Made by a program: the position numbers and the translations under genes. This document shows positions 12,849-23,882 of a stretch of DNA of 64,000 bases, in pieces; position 1 is the first letter of the stretch; each line of letters begins with the position of its first letter. Origin of the DNA: Acanthochlamys bracteata (taxonomy: Eukaryota > Streptophyta > Magnoliopsida > Pandanales > Velloziaceae). The notes below the pieces were generated by a model, which ran no database searches, had not been told where the DNA came from, and saw nothing but the letters and a program-made list of their open reading frames with translations. The stretch spans positions 1,798,001 through 1,862,000 of the forward strand of contig CM034138.1 in the NCBI GenBank assembly GCA_019914995.1, read 5' to 3'.

Positions 12849-13279
12849 TGAAAAATTCCGATTTGGAAAGTTCTTCCGATTCTTCTCCAAATCTCGATTC
12901 CTCTTGTTATTCTTCAATTTGTATCTCTCCAAAATCAAAATCGGGAAGCTGGTTTTCGATCTTCGGTGACTGATGACGATCGAAAGAAAGAGAAAGGATA
13001 AAAAAAGAAAACCATATAGATATAAGATTCTGGTCTTGTATCGTATATTTATGATTGTTTTAATATTTCATTTCATTTCGTTTTAAAATAATATAAAATA
13101 AATTATATTTAAATTATATAATATTTTTTAATAAAAAATTCTAAATTATCAAACTAAAGTTAAGAAAACAACTGTTTTAAAGTATTCCTGGATGACACTT
13201 GTGTCTAAGTAGCAGGGAGCAGGCCGGTGGTTGTAGTAATCACCGAAGCACCGCTGCTAGAATTTTGGTAATTTGGAAA

Positions 13280-13810
13280 GTCATTTCAGATCGATCTATT
13301 AATAATTATATTTAATTTATTTAATTTTAATATAACTTATAAATTTATATAGATTAAAATTATTAATTTTAATTTAATTTATTTATAATCAGATTAAATT
13401 TAAATTGATCTATATAATAATTAAAATTATTAATTTTATATTTTTAAAATTTAATAAATTTATTATATCAGTTGTAATAAAAATATATAATATTTTTTTA
13501 GTGACGAGATATAAGTAAATATTCGTCAAAATATACTTTCTTTAGTATCTTCATCGCTCTTTAAAATATTCAAAAAAATTTATTTTTATTTTTCAAAATT
13601 ATATGATGATAGTTGATATTTTATTATTATAAATACATACCGATAATTTCGATAAAACTTTTGATAATATAACTATCTAACAAAATTTTAATAAAAATTT
13701 TATACAAAATTTAAATTCGTCGTTATAGAAACACCTACATAGTAATACGTTCGATAATATTATAATTTTCATCTTATACTATTTTACTAAAATATAAAAA
13801 TAACAATAAA
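13280..13810 (-). mobile_element. Degraded copy of the hAT-type repeat family
   Basis: Read on the minus strand, this matches the interior of the element at 41913-42773 over most of its length. Shared blocks include AGTAAAATAGTATAAGAT, AAAATTATAATATTATCGAA, ATATCTCGTCA or ATATCTCATCA, and a GATGAAGATA block. The outer GGTGGCAA-type termini are not visible, so it is a truncated copy in inverted orientation. Confidence 0.7.
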
Positions 13811-14424
13811 TTAATTTTAAAAATTTTAATTAAAATTTAAAAAGTATAAATTTTTTTATATAATACAATTTTATTATTATATTGTTATTATTATTTCTGA
13901 ATAAAAAATGAAATTTATCTTAAAATAAAATAAAAATACTTTTTATTATAAAAAATAATTTTGAAAAATACTTCACAACGCACCCGCATGCCTGTAAGCT
14001 AATTTGTGAAAGGATATGCTTGGTGGAGCTATCATTATCAGACTCCTGAAAGTAGAAGCCGGAACTTCTAATTCGAATTCCAACTACAATATATATTTTT
14101 TTGGTGAGATTTTTATAAAAGAAAAAAGAAACTAGAAGCTACAAACAAACTTGGAGAAGCTTCACCAAACAACTGTGTTGGATTGGGTTCAGCAGGGAAG
14201 GATTAGGCCTAATAGAGGTGTGTTGTGGTTTGTTCACCGAACCTTGTGAAAATATTCGGATGTAACCACATGGGCATGTTGTAATTAGGCCAGTGGACCC
14301 AAACCAGCCGGGACATTTTTGAGATCTTTGGATCTTTCCATCTACGGTATCCATCGCTTTGGTTTCCATCGACTTTGGGCTTAAAAATGACATATGGTGT
14401 TTAAAATTGCATTTTCGAAACACT

Positions 14425-14625
14425 CTTTTTCAATTTTTAATTTTATATTATATAATACATATTTTATATATATTTAAAAATTTTATTAAAAAATTAAAAA
14501 ATATAAAAAATTTTATATAATTAAATTATTTTATTATTTATTTTTATTATTTTTTTAAAAATAAAAAAATAAAAAAAAAATTTATTTTTGAAAATTTTTA
14601 TTTATAAGTACTTTCAAATGCCTCC
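14425..14625. repeat. A+T-rich dispersed repeat, copy 1
   Basis: About 200 bases with the order TTTTTAATTTTATAT, a TATTTTATATATATTTAAAAATT block, ATTAAAAAATATAAAAAATT, then ATAAGTACTTTCAAATGC. The same order recurs near 44765, 47280, 52510 and 53750. Probably an old MITE-like family; A+T richness makes alignment by eye uncertain. Confidence 0.5.
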
Positions 14626-14989
14626 GTTTATCTTCATGCTATTTACGTTTCTTATTAACCGGACGTTTGGGAAAAACTTTATAAAATAAAAATACTTTAA
14701 AAATAAATTCTTTTTTATTAAATAATAATAAAATTTTATGATATAAAATACTTTAATATTGAAAAAGTTTATGTAATATTATAAAAATTTATTGAAATAT
14801 ATAAAATAAAAAATTAGGATGAAAAATTATTGAAACACTGGCCAAACGGTGTCTTCAGCCTCTGTAGCCTCCGTGGTGTACCTGTGTATTATTTTGTGCT
14901 TGAATTCAGATTTGGAATTGTGTGTTGGTGCAGTTTTCCATCCTCTTCTTTGAGCACTTCTTTGTGCCAAGCATCGAAAGAATCTCAAA

Positions 14990-16185
14990 ATGTTGGAAAG
15001 AAGCTGGTCGTAGTGTTCCATGAAATCTGGTCTTGCACAACCTTGGATTGGAAAATTTTACTGGCTTCCTCAATGGCACCACATTTAGCATAAATGTTCA
15101 CAAGTGCATTCTTGAGCACTAATCTTGAGTCAAGTAGCCCAGATCTGATTACTGATCCATGGACTTCCTTACCTTTCTTATACCACCTTCTGCAACCTTT
15201 GACTCGGCACATGCACTCAATATAATCACACAAGAAACCAAGTAGAAACTAACTGATTCTCTCATCTCTCTGAAGATCTTAATTGCTTCCACTCCTAGGT
15301 TCTATCTAATCAGTCCACCTTTTCTTATACCATCCTGTTACGATATGGGATTGAGAAGTAGGACTTGGGCCAAGTGCATTAGACGTGGGCTACAGGTTGT
15401 CCTACCAAAACCCATGGTTGCATTGAAGGAGTTTAGAGTTAGAATCTCATTAGAATTTAGAAGTACTTGAGTTTCATTAAAAGTCTAGTGTTAAGTGTCC
15501 AGATTAGATTAAAGTCTTAACTTTAAAAGAATCGTAGTAGAGTTAGAGTTTCACTTACAAAAGAAAAAATTCTAGCTATAAATAAGAGTGCTTGTATTCA
15601 TTAAAATTCAGAAAAGAAGAATTGAATTAGTTATTTTATTATAGTTTTATCTTTTAGTTTCTTAATTTATTTAGCATTAGAATAGCTTCGCGGTTCATGT
15701 GATCATGAATCGTAACACATCCATTCGATGAAACAGCATTACTCACACCCATTGTAGAGTAAATTTCCCTAGCTTCATCAAGCAACCCTAATCTTGCAAA
15801 AGCACTAATACCAGAGCGCTTCCCACATAAAGATCACTCAGGAAACCTGGCTCTGAAATCCGGGAGAGCATTATTTCAAGGAGACTTGTGCTACTGGGCA
15901 TGTGTAGAGAAGAAGTGGGAAAAACAGCTGCATTAAGCTACCAAAGGTGTACTCATTTGGCTCCAAGTAATATCCAAATTTATTGTAAGACCTTTGCATA
16001 TCTGAGAAAACCTCAAAGGCAGAAGCGCGATCTCCTTTCAAGAGAGCACGGAAATAATTGAAATCCATGATATCAAATTCTTCACCGGCATGCCATCAAA
16101 CACTCTACGAGCATTGTTGGCAGAGTCTAAGCAACAACCTCCATACATGGACAGCAATAGATTGCACACTACATTGTCCCAAAAA
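14990..16185 (-). pseudogene. MEF7-type PPR (pentatricopeptide) pseudogene
   Basis: Read from high to low coordinates, blocks appear in the order of Arabidopsis MEF7 (At5g09950), a mitochondrial RNA-editing PPR protein: NVVCNLLLSMYGG, CLDSANNARRVFDGMPVKN and LISW (about 16185-16060); GDRASAFEVFSDMQRS and PNEYTFGSLM (to about 15930); SAFARLGLLDEAREIYSTMG (about 15800-15740); then AIKIFREMRES, ILSACAESKVAEGG, RKGKEVHGSVIRSGL and ALVNIYAKCGAIEEASKIF (about 15290-15035). The frame is broken by a premature stop plus shift near 16037, a shift after GSLM, another in the region of 15800, stops near 15310 and a shift near 15210. A solo LTR also interrupts it. Both ends of the parent gene are missing. 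The blocks make the identification strong; the paralog assignment is from memory of the family. Confidence 0.85.
15336..15717 (+). mobile_element. Solo LTR with 5-bp target-site duplication
   Basis: A 382-bp unit starts with TGTTACGAT and ends with ATCGTAACA, a perfect 9-bp terminal inverted repeat of the TG...CA kind typical of LTRs. It is flanked by CATCC on both sides (15331-15335 and 15718-15722). A TATA-like TATAAATA lies near 15578, followed by a T-rich tract. No internal retrotransposon genes are present, so it is a solo LTR, probably left by recombination between two LTRs. It lies within the PPR pseudogene. Confidence 0.9.
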
Positions 16186-16899
16186 AACAAGCTTTTTAAT
16201 AACAAGACAATGCAATTAACTGCTAAGACATAATACATCTGGCACAGAATCTTGACAGGCCCGAAGAATACTCCAATTGTGAACTTTATTGGCACAAATC
16301 CAGAATAGAAACCATGCCTCGCTCCGAACCCTAAAAATTGCTGTGTGTACCAAATAATCAAGTGTGTGCACGATACAGAATTCTTGTCAAGAATTCATCA
16401 AACACCTGGTGTGCACAATCTAAGTTGTATTAAACTATTACATAAAAATGTATCACTAAATAATCACTTGTTAATGAGTTTTACATGGTTAGTTTCAGCA
16501 TCAGCTTGTTCTCTCCGACAATCAAAGAAATGCGAAATCTCACTCCAACGGTTCTCTTCTGCCGTCGAACAGCGGTCGCTGTTGAGTAAACGAAGTGTTT
16601 GTCGAAATACCTCTCAGCACTTCTGTTTGGTTTCCAATAGCTGTTCTACAAATTGATGCAAGAAGAAGCAAGCGCCGAGAAGCGGCGGTATCTCATGGTT
16701 TATCATGAAATTTCTTTTAGCGGGAAAGCTTTGTTTTTTTTTTAGAACATTTGGTTCAATGGCGGGAGTCTTCATGTTGTAACTAATCAGGTTCAAGTAA
16801 ACCCGGTTCTGTTGACTTGAAATAATTAATCAAGCCCAAACCCGGTCATGAAAACACACTCGTTCAAGTTTGTAAAGAAACGAAGCAGAGCGGCGGGCA
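16186..16899. other. Spacer between PPR pseudogene and METTL18-like gene
   Basis: About 700 bases, less A+T-rich than most intergenic DNA here. It should hold the promoter and leader of the plus-strand methyltransferase gene. Both strands have short open frames at about 16345-16660, but I recognise no protein. Confidence 0.5.
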
Positions 16900-19684
16900 A
16901 TGGCGGATCAGAGCAGTAACACTCTAAGAGCACAGGTAATCAAAACTTGTGATTTTTCTATCATTTCGAATCAACAAAATATTTGCTTTCCTAAACTTTT
17001 TTGTATTCATTTTGGTGAATTTTGAAGCAGGAAAACCACCCTTTGTTTTCTCTGTCGAGCACGAACCAGTTTGATTTAGGATTTAGCCTCTTTGGTTCAT
17101 CTCAGAGAGATAAACCTGTCGTTTCACCACCACCTTGTGTTGAAGTTCTTCAATCAGAGGTCTTACAATCTTTACTATCCTCGCGGAGTGAAATAAAATT
17201 TGTTATTTGGTTGTTTTTTTGGGCTATAGAAGTTTTTCTTTTTTTGTTTTTACAGGAAATTCCCAGTGTGAAATCAAACATTGAACCAATTACCATCAAT
17301 GAAAATCTTACTCTTCTCAAGGTATATATAATGTGATGGTATTGGGTATAGTTTTGCGACTTTAGTTGTAAATTATTTCAATCTTATTGCTTGTAAAGGG
17401 GAGAGTTAACACATTCGATGTGTTCGGTGTTGCCAACTCTGACTTGGTCCCTGGGAAGTATGAAGGTGAGTTTAACAACAAATTGTTTGTTTGTTAACAA
17501 ACTTAAAGGTTCTATGTTTTATATATAGTTGTTTAAAATTTTCTCTTTATGGCTTTGTGTCTTGAGTTTAGGAGGGCTGAAGCTATGGGAAGGTGCAATT
17601 GATCTTGTTAAGATTCTCTATTCTGAGGTTAGAGAAGGCCTGTTGAAGCTTGAAGGCAAGCGGGTTTTAGAGGTATGCATGCCTGCTATTCCACCTTTTT
17701 GGTTGCTGCCCTTTATACATGATGTTCTGTCCTTGCTACGTTGTTGTAGTGTTAAAATGTTCATAATTGGATTCTTATGCGTTCAACACATTATGGAAGT
17801 TAGTAACTTCTCCTGAGTTTGGTCATTGCCAACAAGTTTCTTGCTTAAAATAGATAAGACTCTGAGATGGACTGGATTTCGGAGCTTCAGGATTAGATAA
17901 CTGACATGTAAACCTCACCATGTACTGGGTAAACTGTGATAGATTGACTGCTTGACCAGTAGCACTGTCTCTTGGAGCCGTCTTAATAGATATGGACTAG
18001 CTTTTTTTCATAGCCAGCTGCAGGTTTCATCTCAATCTAGCATAATGGAAGTCTATGAAGCCTTGGATTTTGTTTTCAAATACTTTTGAATGAATTCAAG
18101 GTAGTCTGTTGACAATGTCAACACCTATGTAGTGCATGTATATGCCGTGTTCAAGTGAGAATTTCCTTTTCCTCTTTGATGACCGTGAAGTGCATGTAAT
18201 GACCTTGCCTCAACTTCTGTATAATTCTTCTGTTATATACCCTGTTAGCACCATGAATCATGATTTTCTTGTTTGCCAAGGACTAAAGGAACCTCTCTTT
18301 TCTGTTAAAGGATAACCTTAGCATGCTAGTCAAGGCTGTTTTGTGTTAGAGGCACTGGCCCCATGAGAACTCAGGGTGGCTCAAATTATCCATAAAACCG
18401 AATAGTCTTGCTGCTGTTCTCGTATCCTTTGGAAGTGGAATGCTAAAGGTCCAGTTGATGTCTCTCTTATCACTTAACAGGTTAATAATTTTTTGTCAGC
18501 CATTAAAAGGAAAAAAAAAGAACATGATTGCAGAGTTCATGTCACACCTGTTTAACCATTTTTAAATCTAATCTTGAGTTGGGTCAAATTGCTAGTCTCT
18601 TCTCTCCAATCAAGCTTTTACGAAGTTTTGTAAGTGACGTCCTGAAAGGTTTTAGTTTGTGAACTGTTGTGCTTCTTCGTAAGAGAGTTATGCTATGCCT
18701 CATACACTCAACTCCTCTTTCTGTTTTTTCTTCTCTTTTGCCTCATAAGCTGTATGATAGTCTTGTAGTTGGATAGCTTAGATTATATAACAGAATTGCA
18801 CTGAATTTTAAAGTTGCTTCCTCTTTTGATTCAGCTAGGATGTGGTCATGGTCTACCTGGTATCTACACTTGCCTGGAGGTAGGAATTTTACCATTTGTA
18901 CTATGTAACCGTTGTCCTTGCACGTATAAACCATGATCTCTTTTCTCACCACTTGTTAGGGTGCAAGTGCTGTTCACTTCCAGGATTTCAATGAGGAGGT
19001 CATACAAAATCTTACAATACCAAATGTAAAAGCTAACATGAGAAAAGGGTCGCTCAATGGCGCCCCTGAAGTTCGCTTTTTTGCTGGTGATTGGAGCAAC
19101 ATTCACAAGTTGCTTCTTAGTAATAGCCAAAATGATCACCAGAAAGAATCAAGTTCTGCCTTAACAAAAGAAGGATCAGATGGTTATGATATTATTTTGA
19201 TGGCTGAAACTGTCTATTCGTTGCCCTCACTTCACACTCTTTATAATTTAGTCAAGAAGGTTGGTGTAGGAGTCTCTCTTGCATATCTTGAAGTTTTTTC
19301 CCAGCATAAATTATTCTACGGATATATCTGATTATTGGTGTTTAACTAGTGCCTCAGCCGACCTTGTGGAGTTGTTTACATGGCTGGAAAGAAGCATTAT
19401 TTTGGAGTAGGAGGTGGCACAAGACATTTTGTTCAGTTACTTAAAGAAGATGGTTAGTTCCAAGTTTTCGCTACTGATTGTTGTTAATTAAACATCCGGT
19501 AGCTTAATGGCATTCCCTTGTATAATGAAAAAACATCTGGTTGCTTATGGTATATTCTTCTTGCGTTTGTATTCACTTCTAGGCATTTTCTCTTGCTCTA
19601 GGTGTCATGGAAGCTACGCTACTTACTGAAGTAGCTGATGGTTCTTCAAATGTGCGGGAATTGTGGAAATTCTCATTCAAGTGA
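16900..19684 (+). CDS. METTL18/HPM1-type histidine protein methyltransferase, nine exons, 309 aa
   Basis: A class I SAM-dependent methyltransferase resembling METTL18 / yeast Hpm1, which methylates a histidine of ribosomal protein uL3 (RPL3). Coding exons: 16900-16935, 17031-17159, 17256-17321, 17399-17465, 17572-17672, 18835-18879, 18960-19259, 19350-19452, 19602-19684; the frame is kept throughout. The N-terminal third is variable (MADQSSNTLRAQ...). The catalytic part starts near residue 90: YEGGLKLWEGAIDLVKIL, then SAM motif I VLELGCGHGLPG (about 131-142), the acidic loop VHFQDFNEEVIQNL, and YDIILMAETVYSLPSLHTLY with the motif typical of METTL18. The C-terminus has YMAGKKHYFGVGGGTRHF and ends WKFSFK. 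The long intron 17673-18834 shows nothing notable. The activity is inferred from the family. Confidence 0.93.
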
Positions 19685-21249
19685 AGCAGGTTTATTCTGA
19701 ATGAGCACTTTGACTTCTATCAAGGCAGTATTTCCTTGGCTCGAACAACTTTCTACCTTGTACTAATTTGTTCATGCTGTTTAAAATGTCTGGGTGCATT
19801 TTCTCCATCTCATCATTATACAAGTTTGTTTTTCTGTGCAAGTTAGTGGGAAATAGCTGGAATTTAGTAGAGCTACTATATTTGGGTTCATTTTTAACTA
19901 TGGAATGCAACTTAAACAGTAAATATTAGGAAGTCCTATGATCAGAGGATGGACATTGAAAAGAACACCACAAAGGGATTTGTAGCACATCCTAGTACAT
20001 TTTTTCTAATGTAAGCCATATATGGGGATAGGATTCTGGGAGAGCTGAACCTTCTTCAGATACTTTGCCTTTATTTTCTCTGTGGATTTTTCTTTCCTAA
20101 CTCTGCAACAAAGTGATGCAGCTAGACAGCTTGATTAATTAAGGAGAGATATTTAAAACTTCTCCCATCCAACTTGTCCTTTTCACTGAGATCACATTTG
20201 TTGGGCCATATGTTGCCTGGCTTTGGTACCCACATCACATGCTGTAAAAATCTAAGAAAGTGGGGTATGAGGTACAATTATAGTCATCGAAAACTGTTAC
20301 CGTGGCCTGTTCATGTGTTAATGGAAGCCATTAGAAGACCATGGCCTCTGTTCTCTTTTGATGAATGTGTTTCTTTCTTACTCATATGATTCTTTAGTGT
20401 GCCCTTCTTGGCTTTACTCGCATTCTTAATTTTTTTGCTTGATAACTGGAACTAAAACTAATGCCTGTCATAATTTCCCATCATGCTGATGGGTTTCAGG
20501 TCTGTCATTGGAGAAGGCTCCAGATTTCAGGACAAGAAGCTAGGCGGTGACAGTGAGAAACTTGTTCGCATCAGGAAAAGATGGATGAAGAAAATCAATG
20601 GCAAACATATCATCTTTTGGATGTCTTCTTGCAAGAGTTTCCAGTGGAAGCCATTTTCTTCCTTTCTGCTACCAAGTAAGGTTGCTGCATTGTATAGCGG
20701 GGTTGTCAGTAGACTGCATGTAGATGTGGTTGTTTGTCCTGTCCTGCCATCATCTTATCTTCACAGTGGGGACTTCTGTTTTTATCTTACCACTCAGTGA
20801 TGTATAAGAGAACTTCGACCTGTAGACAGGAGTAATTCAGAAACATCCGAAAATTTTAGTGAAATAGGTAAATCAGTAGGTACTACTCGGTAATCAACAA
20901 TATCCACACTATTTCTTCAATTATGTATTTTATGCTGCTGTATTATGTGACATTATTAAAGGAATTTTTGAAGTCTCACATTTACTAGCAGAATCATTTT
21001 CAAAACCAGGTTTCATTTTGTAATTGTTGGTGCCTAAAACTTTATATTAGGGTTACAGAATAATGGGTTGTGATTTTAAATTTTCTCCCTAATGTGAACT
21101 GAAGCTTCAACTTTATCTTTTTATTGATGTGAATGATTTATCAGGTTTTTGAAAACCTTGGACCGAGCTTATTTGTTTTCCTAAGGATAAATAAATACAG
21201 CTGCTTCTCTGTGGAACTTGTCCGTGAGTTTGGGCGTCAGCTTCTTGGT
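19685..21249. other. 3' flank of the METTL18-like gene, no gene recognised
   Basis: About 1.6 kb of moderate base composition with short open frames (for example 20483-20800, plus) that look like chance. The first few hundred bases are probably METTL18-like 3' untranslated sequence. Confidence 0.5.
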
Positions 21250-21872
21250 TTCAGGTTAGTTTTACAGGATCGACTGAAGTTGGACGCTTGATAATGGAAG
21301 CAGCTGCGAAGAGCAACCTGAAGCAGGTATTGCCCTCTTGATGCTGATGTGGACATGGCAGTCTCTCTTGCCAGAATGCCTGGTAGCTATATTCTTTAAC
21401 AAGGTAAAGTGTAGTGGCACTTTGGTCATGCTCAATCAGTTCACTATACCTCTGAGTGAATACAACTAATGCTTCCATCAATTTAGGGAGAAATCTGCTG
21501 CAGGTTCTCGTGTTTATGTTCCAGGAAGGATTCTAAGATGAATCTGTGAAGAAATCAGTAGAGAGTGCCAAAAACTGGTTGGTTGGAGATCCTTTAGATC
21601 CACATGTTCGCAAACCTTAGGTAAAAATCTTACGAAACGGAAACCGCTTTGAGATACACTTTCAATTCCCTTACAAAAATGTTTTCCTTACCTGTAAAAA
21701 TTTCCAAAATGTTACATCCATCATAAAGCATAATTTGCAAATCCAGTACTTAGCGAACGGATGTACCTTCAAAAAGTTTTTAACTTCGCTAATAAATTGC
21801 ATTTTTTCAGGTTGATAAGAAACAATTTGACAAAGTTCTCAAGTACATAGAACACGGAAAACACGGAGGGAG
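21250..21872 (+). pseudogene. Broken ALDH2-type aldehyde dehydrogenase fragment
   Basis: In order along the plus strand are pieces of a plant mitochondrial (ALDH2B-type) aldehyde dehydrogenase: TGSTEVGRLIMEAAAKSNLK (about 21268-21326), DADVDMAVSLARM (about 21341-21379), GEICCAGSRVYV-like and KKSVESAKNWLVGDP (about 21487-21595), DPHVRKP followed by a stop, and VDKKQFDKVLKYIEHGK (21811-21861). Between them are deletions (the LELGGKSPLIIFDD region with its active-site glutamate is gone), frameshifts and stops. Non-matching stretches sit roughly where introns would be, so this looks like a decayed genomic copy rather than a processed one. Both ends of the gene are absent. Confidence 0.85.
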
Positions 21873-22683
21873 CTACTTTACTTGCTTAATAGTAGAGCAT
21901 TTTCAATAGCTCAGAACTCTAATTTTTTTCGTCATCATTAGAATTTTCAAATGTTTATGTATTTTATTTATACAAAAAATTAAAAATTTTAGTTTTTCTC
22001 GCAAAAATTAAAATTTTAAAAATTTTATATATTTTATTTGTATAAAAACTTAGAAATTTTAGTTCTATATATAAGTTTTTAATTTTAATTTTTTATTTAT
22101 ACATATTTTAATTTTAACTCACGTTTAAAAATAATTAAAATATAAAATTGATATTCTATTTTTAATTTATTTAAAAAAATTTTACTTTTTATTTTTTATT
22201 TATCTGAAATTTAATTATAGATATTTAAAACACGTTTTTTAAAAGTAGAGGAAATGATTGCGGTTCGCTTTGAATTAATATTGAATGGGGATTGAGTGAG
22301 ATACACTTTTTCTCCATTATCAGTTAATCCAACAATTGTTTTTTTCTTCCAGAAGCCATACGATCGATCACGGAAGTTTCGTTTTCCTTGCGGCTTGGAT
22401 CCTTTTTAATACATCAGCCACACGAGAAGGAAGTTCCGCTCCACCTTCCGAGTTCCTGAGTTCAACTCAGTGATTCAATATTTTTGACTCGCTATTAACA
22501 GTAATCAAAGTTGGCGGCGGCTCACATGATTCAGGCTTCTTCTTCTATATATAATAAACCCATCACCACCACAGCTTTTCAATTCGAAACAAACAAAAAA
22601 AAACTTTCTTTCAAGTTCAAAGCTATAGAATCAACAGAGAAGCTTTTTTGTTGCCGTTGTTGTTGTTGTTGTCTTCTTTTAGG
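21873..22683. other. A+T-rich spacer and leader of the microprotein gene
   Basis: The part at 21930-22230 is very A+T-rich and may be a further dispersed repeat. From about 22300 the composition changes and a plausible promoter and leader of the 22684 gene follow. Confidence 0.5.
22546..22554 (+). promoter_or_regulatory. TATA box of the microprotein gene
   Basis: TATATATAA at 22546-22554, about 138 bases before the ATG at 22684. A start about 30 bases downstream would give a leader of roughly 105 bases. Inferred from position and motif. Confidence 0.5.
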
Positions 22684-22818
22684 ATGAATTCTGGAAGAAA
22701 GATCCAACAGAGAAAGGCGTCGTCGATACCTTCAAGGATAGATGGGAAGGTCATCGATGAAGGAATAGCTTACGTACTAATGGTTGTAGCTCTTCTTGTT
22801 ACTTATTTTCTCCATTAG
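22684..22818 (+). CDS. 44-residue microprotein with an arabinogalactan-peptide-like C-terminus
   Basis: A short frame, MNSGRKIQQRKASSIPSR then IDGKVIDEGIAYVLMVVALL then VTYFLH, ending in TAG. The last 22 residues closely resemble the GPI-anchor signal of AG-peptides such as Arabidopsis AGP16/AGP20 (DGTSIDQGIAYVLMVVAL...TYLIH). Unlike those, it has no N-terminal signal peptide and no Ala-Pro/Ser-Pro module; the front half is basic. As written it would be a tail-anchored protein with one C-terminal membrane span. A Leu-rich stretch is in frame upstream but no ATG precedes it. The TATA box, leader and unbiased composition support a real gene; function is unknown. Confidence 0.7.
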   Translation: MNSGRKIQQRKASSIPSRIDGKVIDEGIAYVLMVVALLVTYFLH

Positions 22819-23882
22819 ATTTCTGAAACAGGGTATGAACATGCTTCCTAGCTCCTCTATAAAGAGCATAGTTCAATCATTAGGTTGCTTTTTTTTTCTT
22901 TACTTCATTATATATGTTCAGAATTTGTATTCATTTTGTAATATCTTCGCGTTTTAATTAATACAAATGAGAAAAGTTTTTCCTTCTTTGCAGTATGTAA
23001 TGATGATTCCCTACGCTGACGTTCATGAATCATGATAATACTTGATTGAATCATCCGACGATAAAATTAGTGCTCTTGAACTATGTAGAAATGAACTAGA
23101 GCCAGGTTTTAGCTAGAGAAAACAGATGAATGTTCAGTAAAATTCAGCTGAGTTTTTCTTATTTTTCAGAAAAAAGAAGTTCCTTGAAAATTTTTGCAAA
23201 CTTATATTTTGGCCGACTTGTGGGAAACACTTGTTTATGAACTACAGTAATATATAACTTTTCTCTGAAATTCTTGAAGTCCCTGAAAATGCACAGCAGT
23301 ATTCTTCAGCTACGCGAAATCAGAGGTCTATAGAAATAACCCATAAATCCTAAAATAAACCAACTAAACGACTACTGCCAATTAAATGTTCAAAGGTAAT
23401 TGAGTAATCTTGAGTTGAGATTTGCCACGCTTTTGAAATCAATGATCACGGCGCATGGCATGTTCTGCTTCTTCTAGAAGTGAACATGGATTGCTCTCCT
23501 TCCTCATGGGTCGACTCCCTGCAAGATGAGCATGACATGATCTTGATTTTATTTTCTTTGAGTTTGAAAGTTAACAGACGGACTCTTTAAATTATTAATA
23601 CTGAGTTCATTTTACCTGACACTAATTAATACAGAGACTTCATTTGTTCAAAGATAACTCCAAGAAATAGTTTTAAATCTTATATGCAAGACAACACCAG
23701 CAAGCAAGCAAGCAAGCACATGTATGTTTATTCTCCGTTTCAATTAATTAGCCCATTAGCATTAACTCCAAAACCGCCAGATTAATTATTTCGCCTGTTT
23801 CAATCTTCTCTTCTACTAATACATATATATTAGAAATAACTAGTTCCAAAATTCTGATTTCTTTATCAAACTCCAAATTAAA
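22819..23882. other. Spacer between microprotein and OVATE genes
   Basis: The first part is likely the 3' untranslated region of the microprotein transcript. CATATATATTAG near 23823-23834 is a candidate TATA region for the OVATE gene. Three AAGC tandem units (CAAGCAAGCAAGCAAGC) lie near 23701-23716. I see no further gene. Confidence 0.45.

Larger units (their letters stand above)
12849..14985. other. A+T-rich spacer with two repeat copies
   Basis: Upstream of the minus-strand unknown-function gene. It holds the degraded hAT-type repeat (13280-13810) and a copy of the A+T-rich dispersed repeat (14425-14625). A short less A+T-biased block at 14130-14420 has a 94-codon minus-strand open frame of no recognised family. 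Confidence 0.55.

Noticed and set aside
12609-12938. A 109-codon frame over the first exon of the unknown-function gene
   Set aside because: It starts upstream of the real ATG at 12848 and runs past the donor at 12682-12683 into a poly-T intron.
20483-20800. A 105-codon open frame downstream of the METTL18-like gene
   Set aside because: Composition and lack of any recognisable motif suggest chance in non-A+T-rich DNA.
23458-23532. A 24-codon ATG frame upstream of the OVATE gene (MACSASSRSEHGLLSFLMGR...)
   Set aside because: Too short to support without conservation or a recognisable peptide family.
23701-23716. AAGC tandem repeat, considered as a possible repeat array
   Set aside because: Only three to four 4-base units; an ordinary small microsatellite. 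No CRISPR-like array occurs anywhere in the window.
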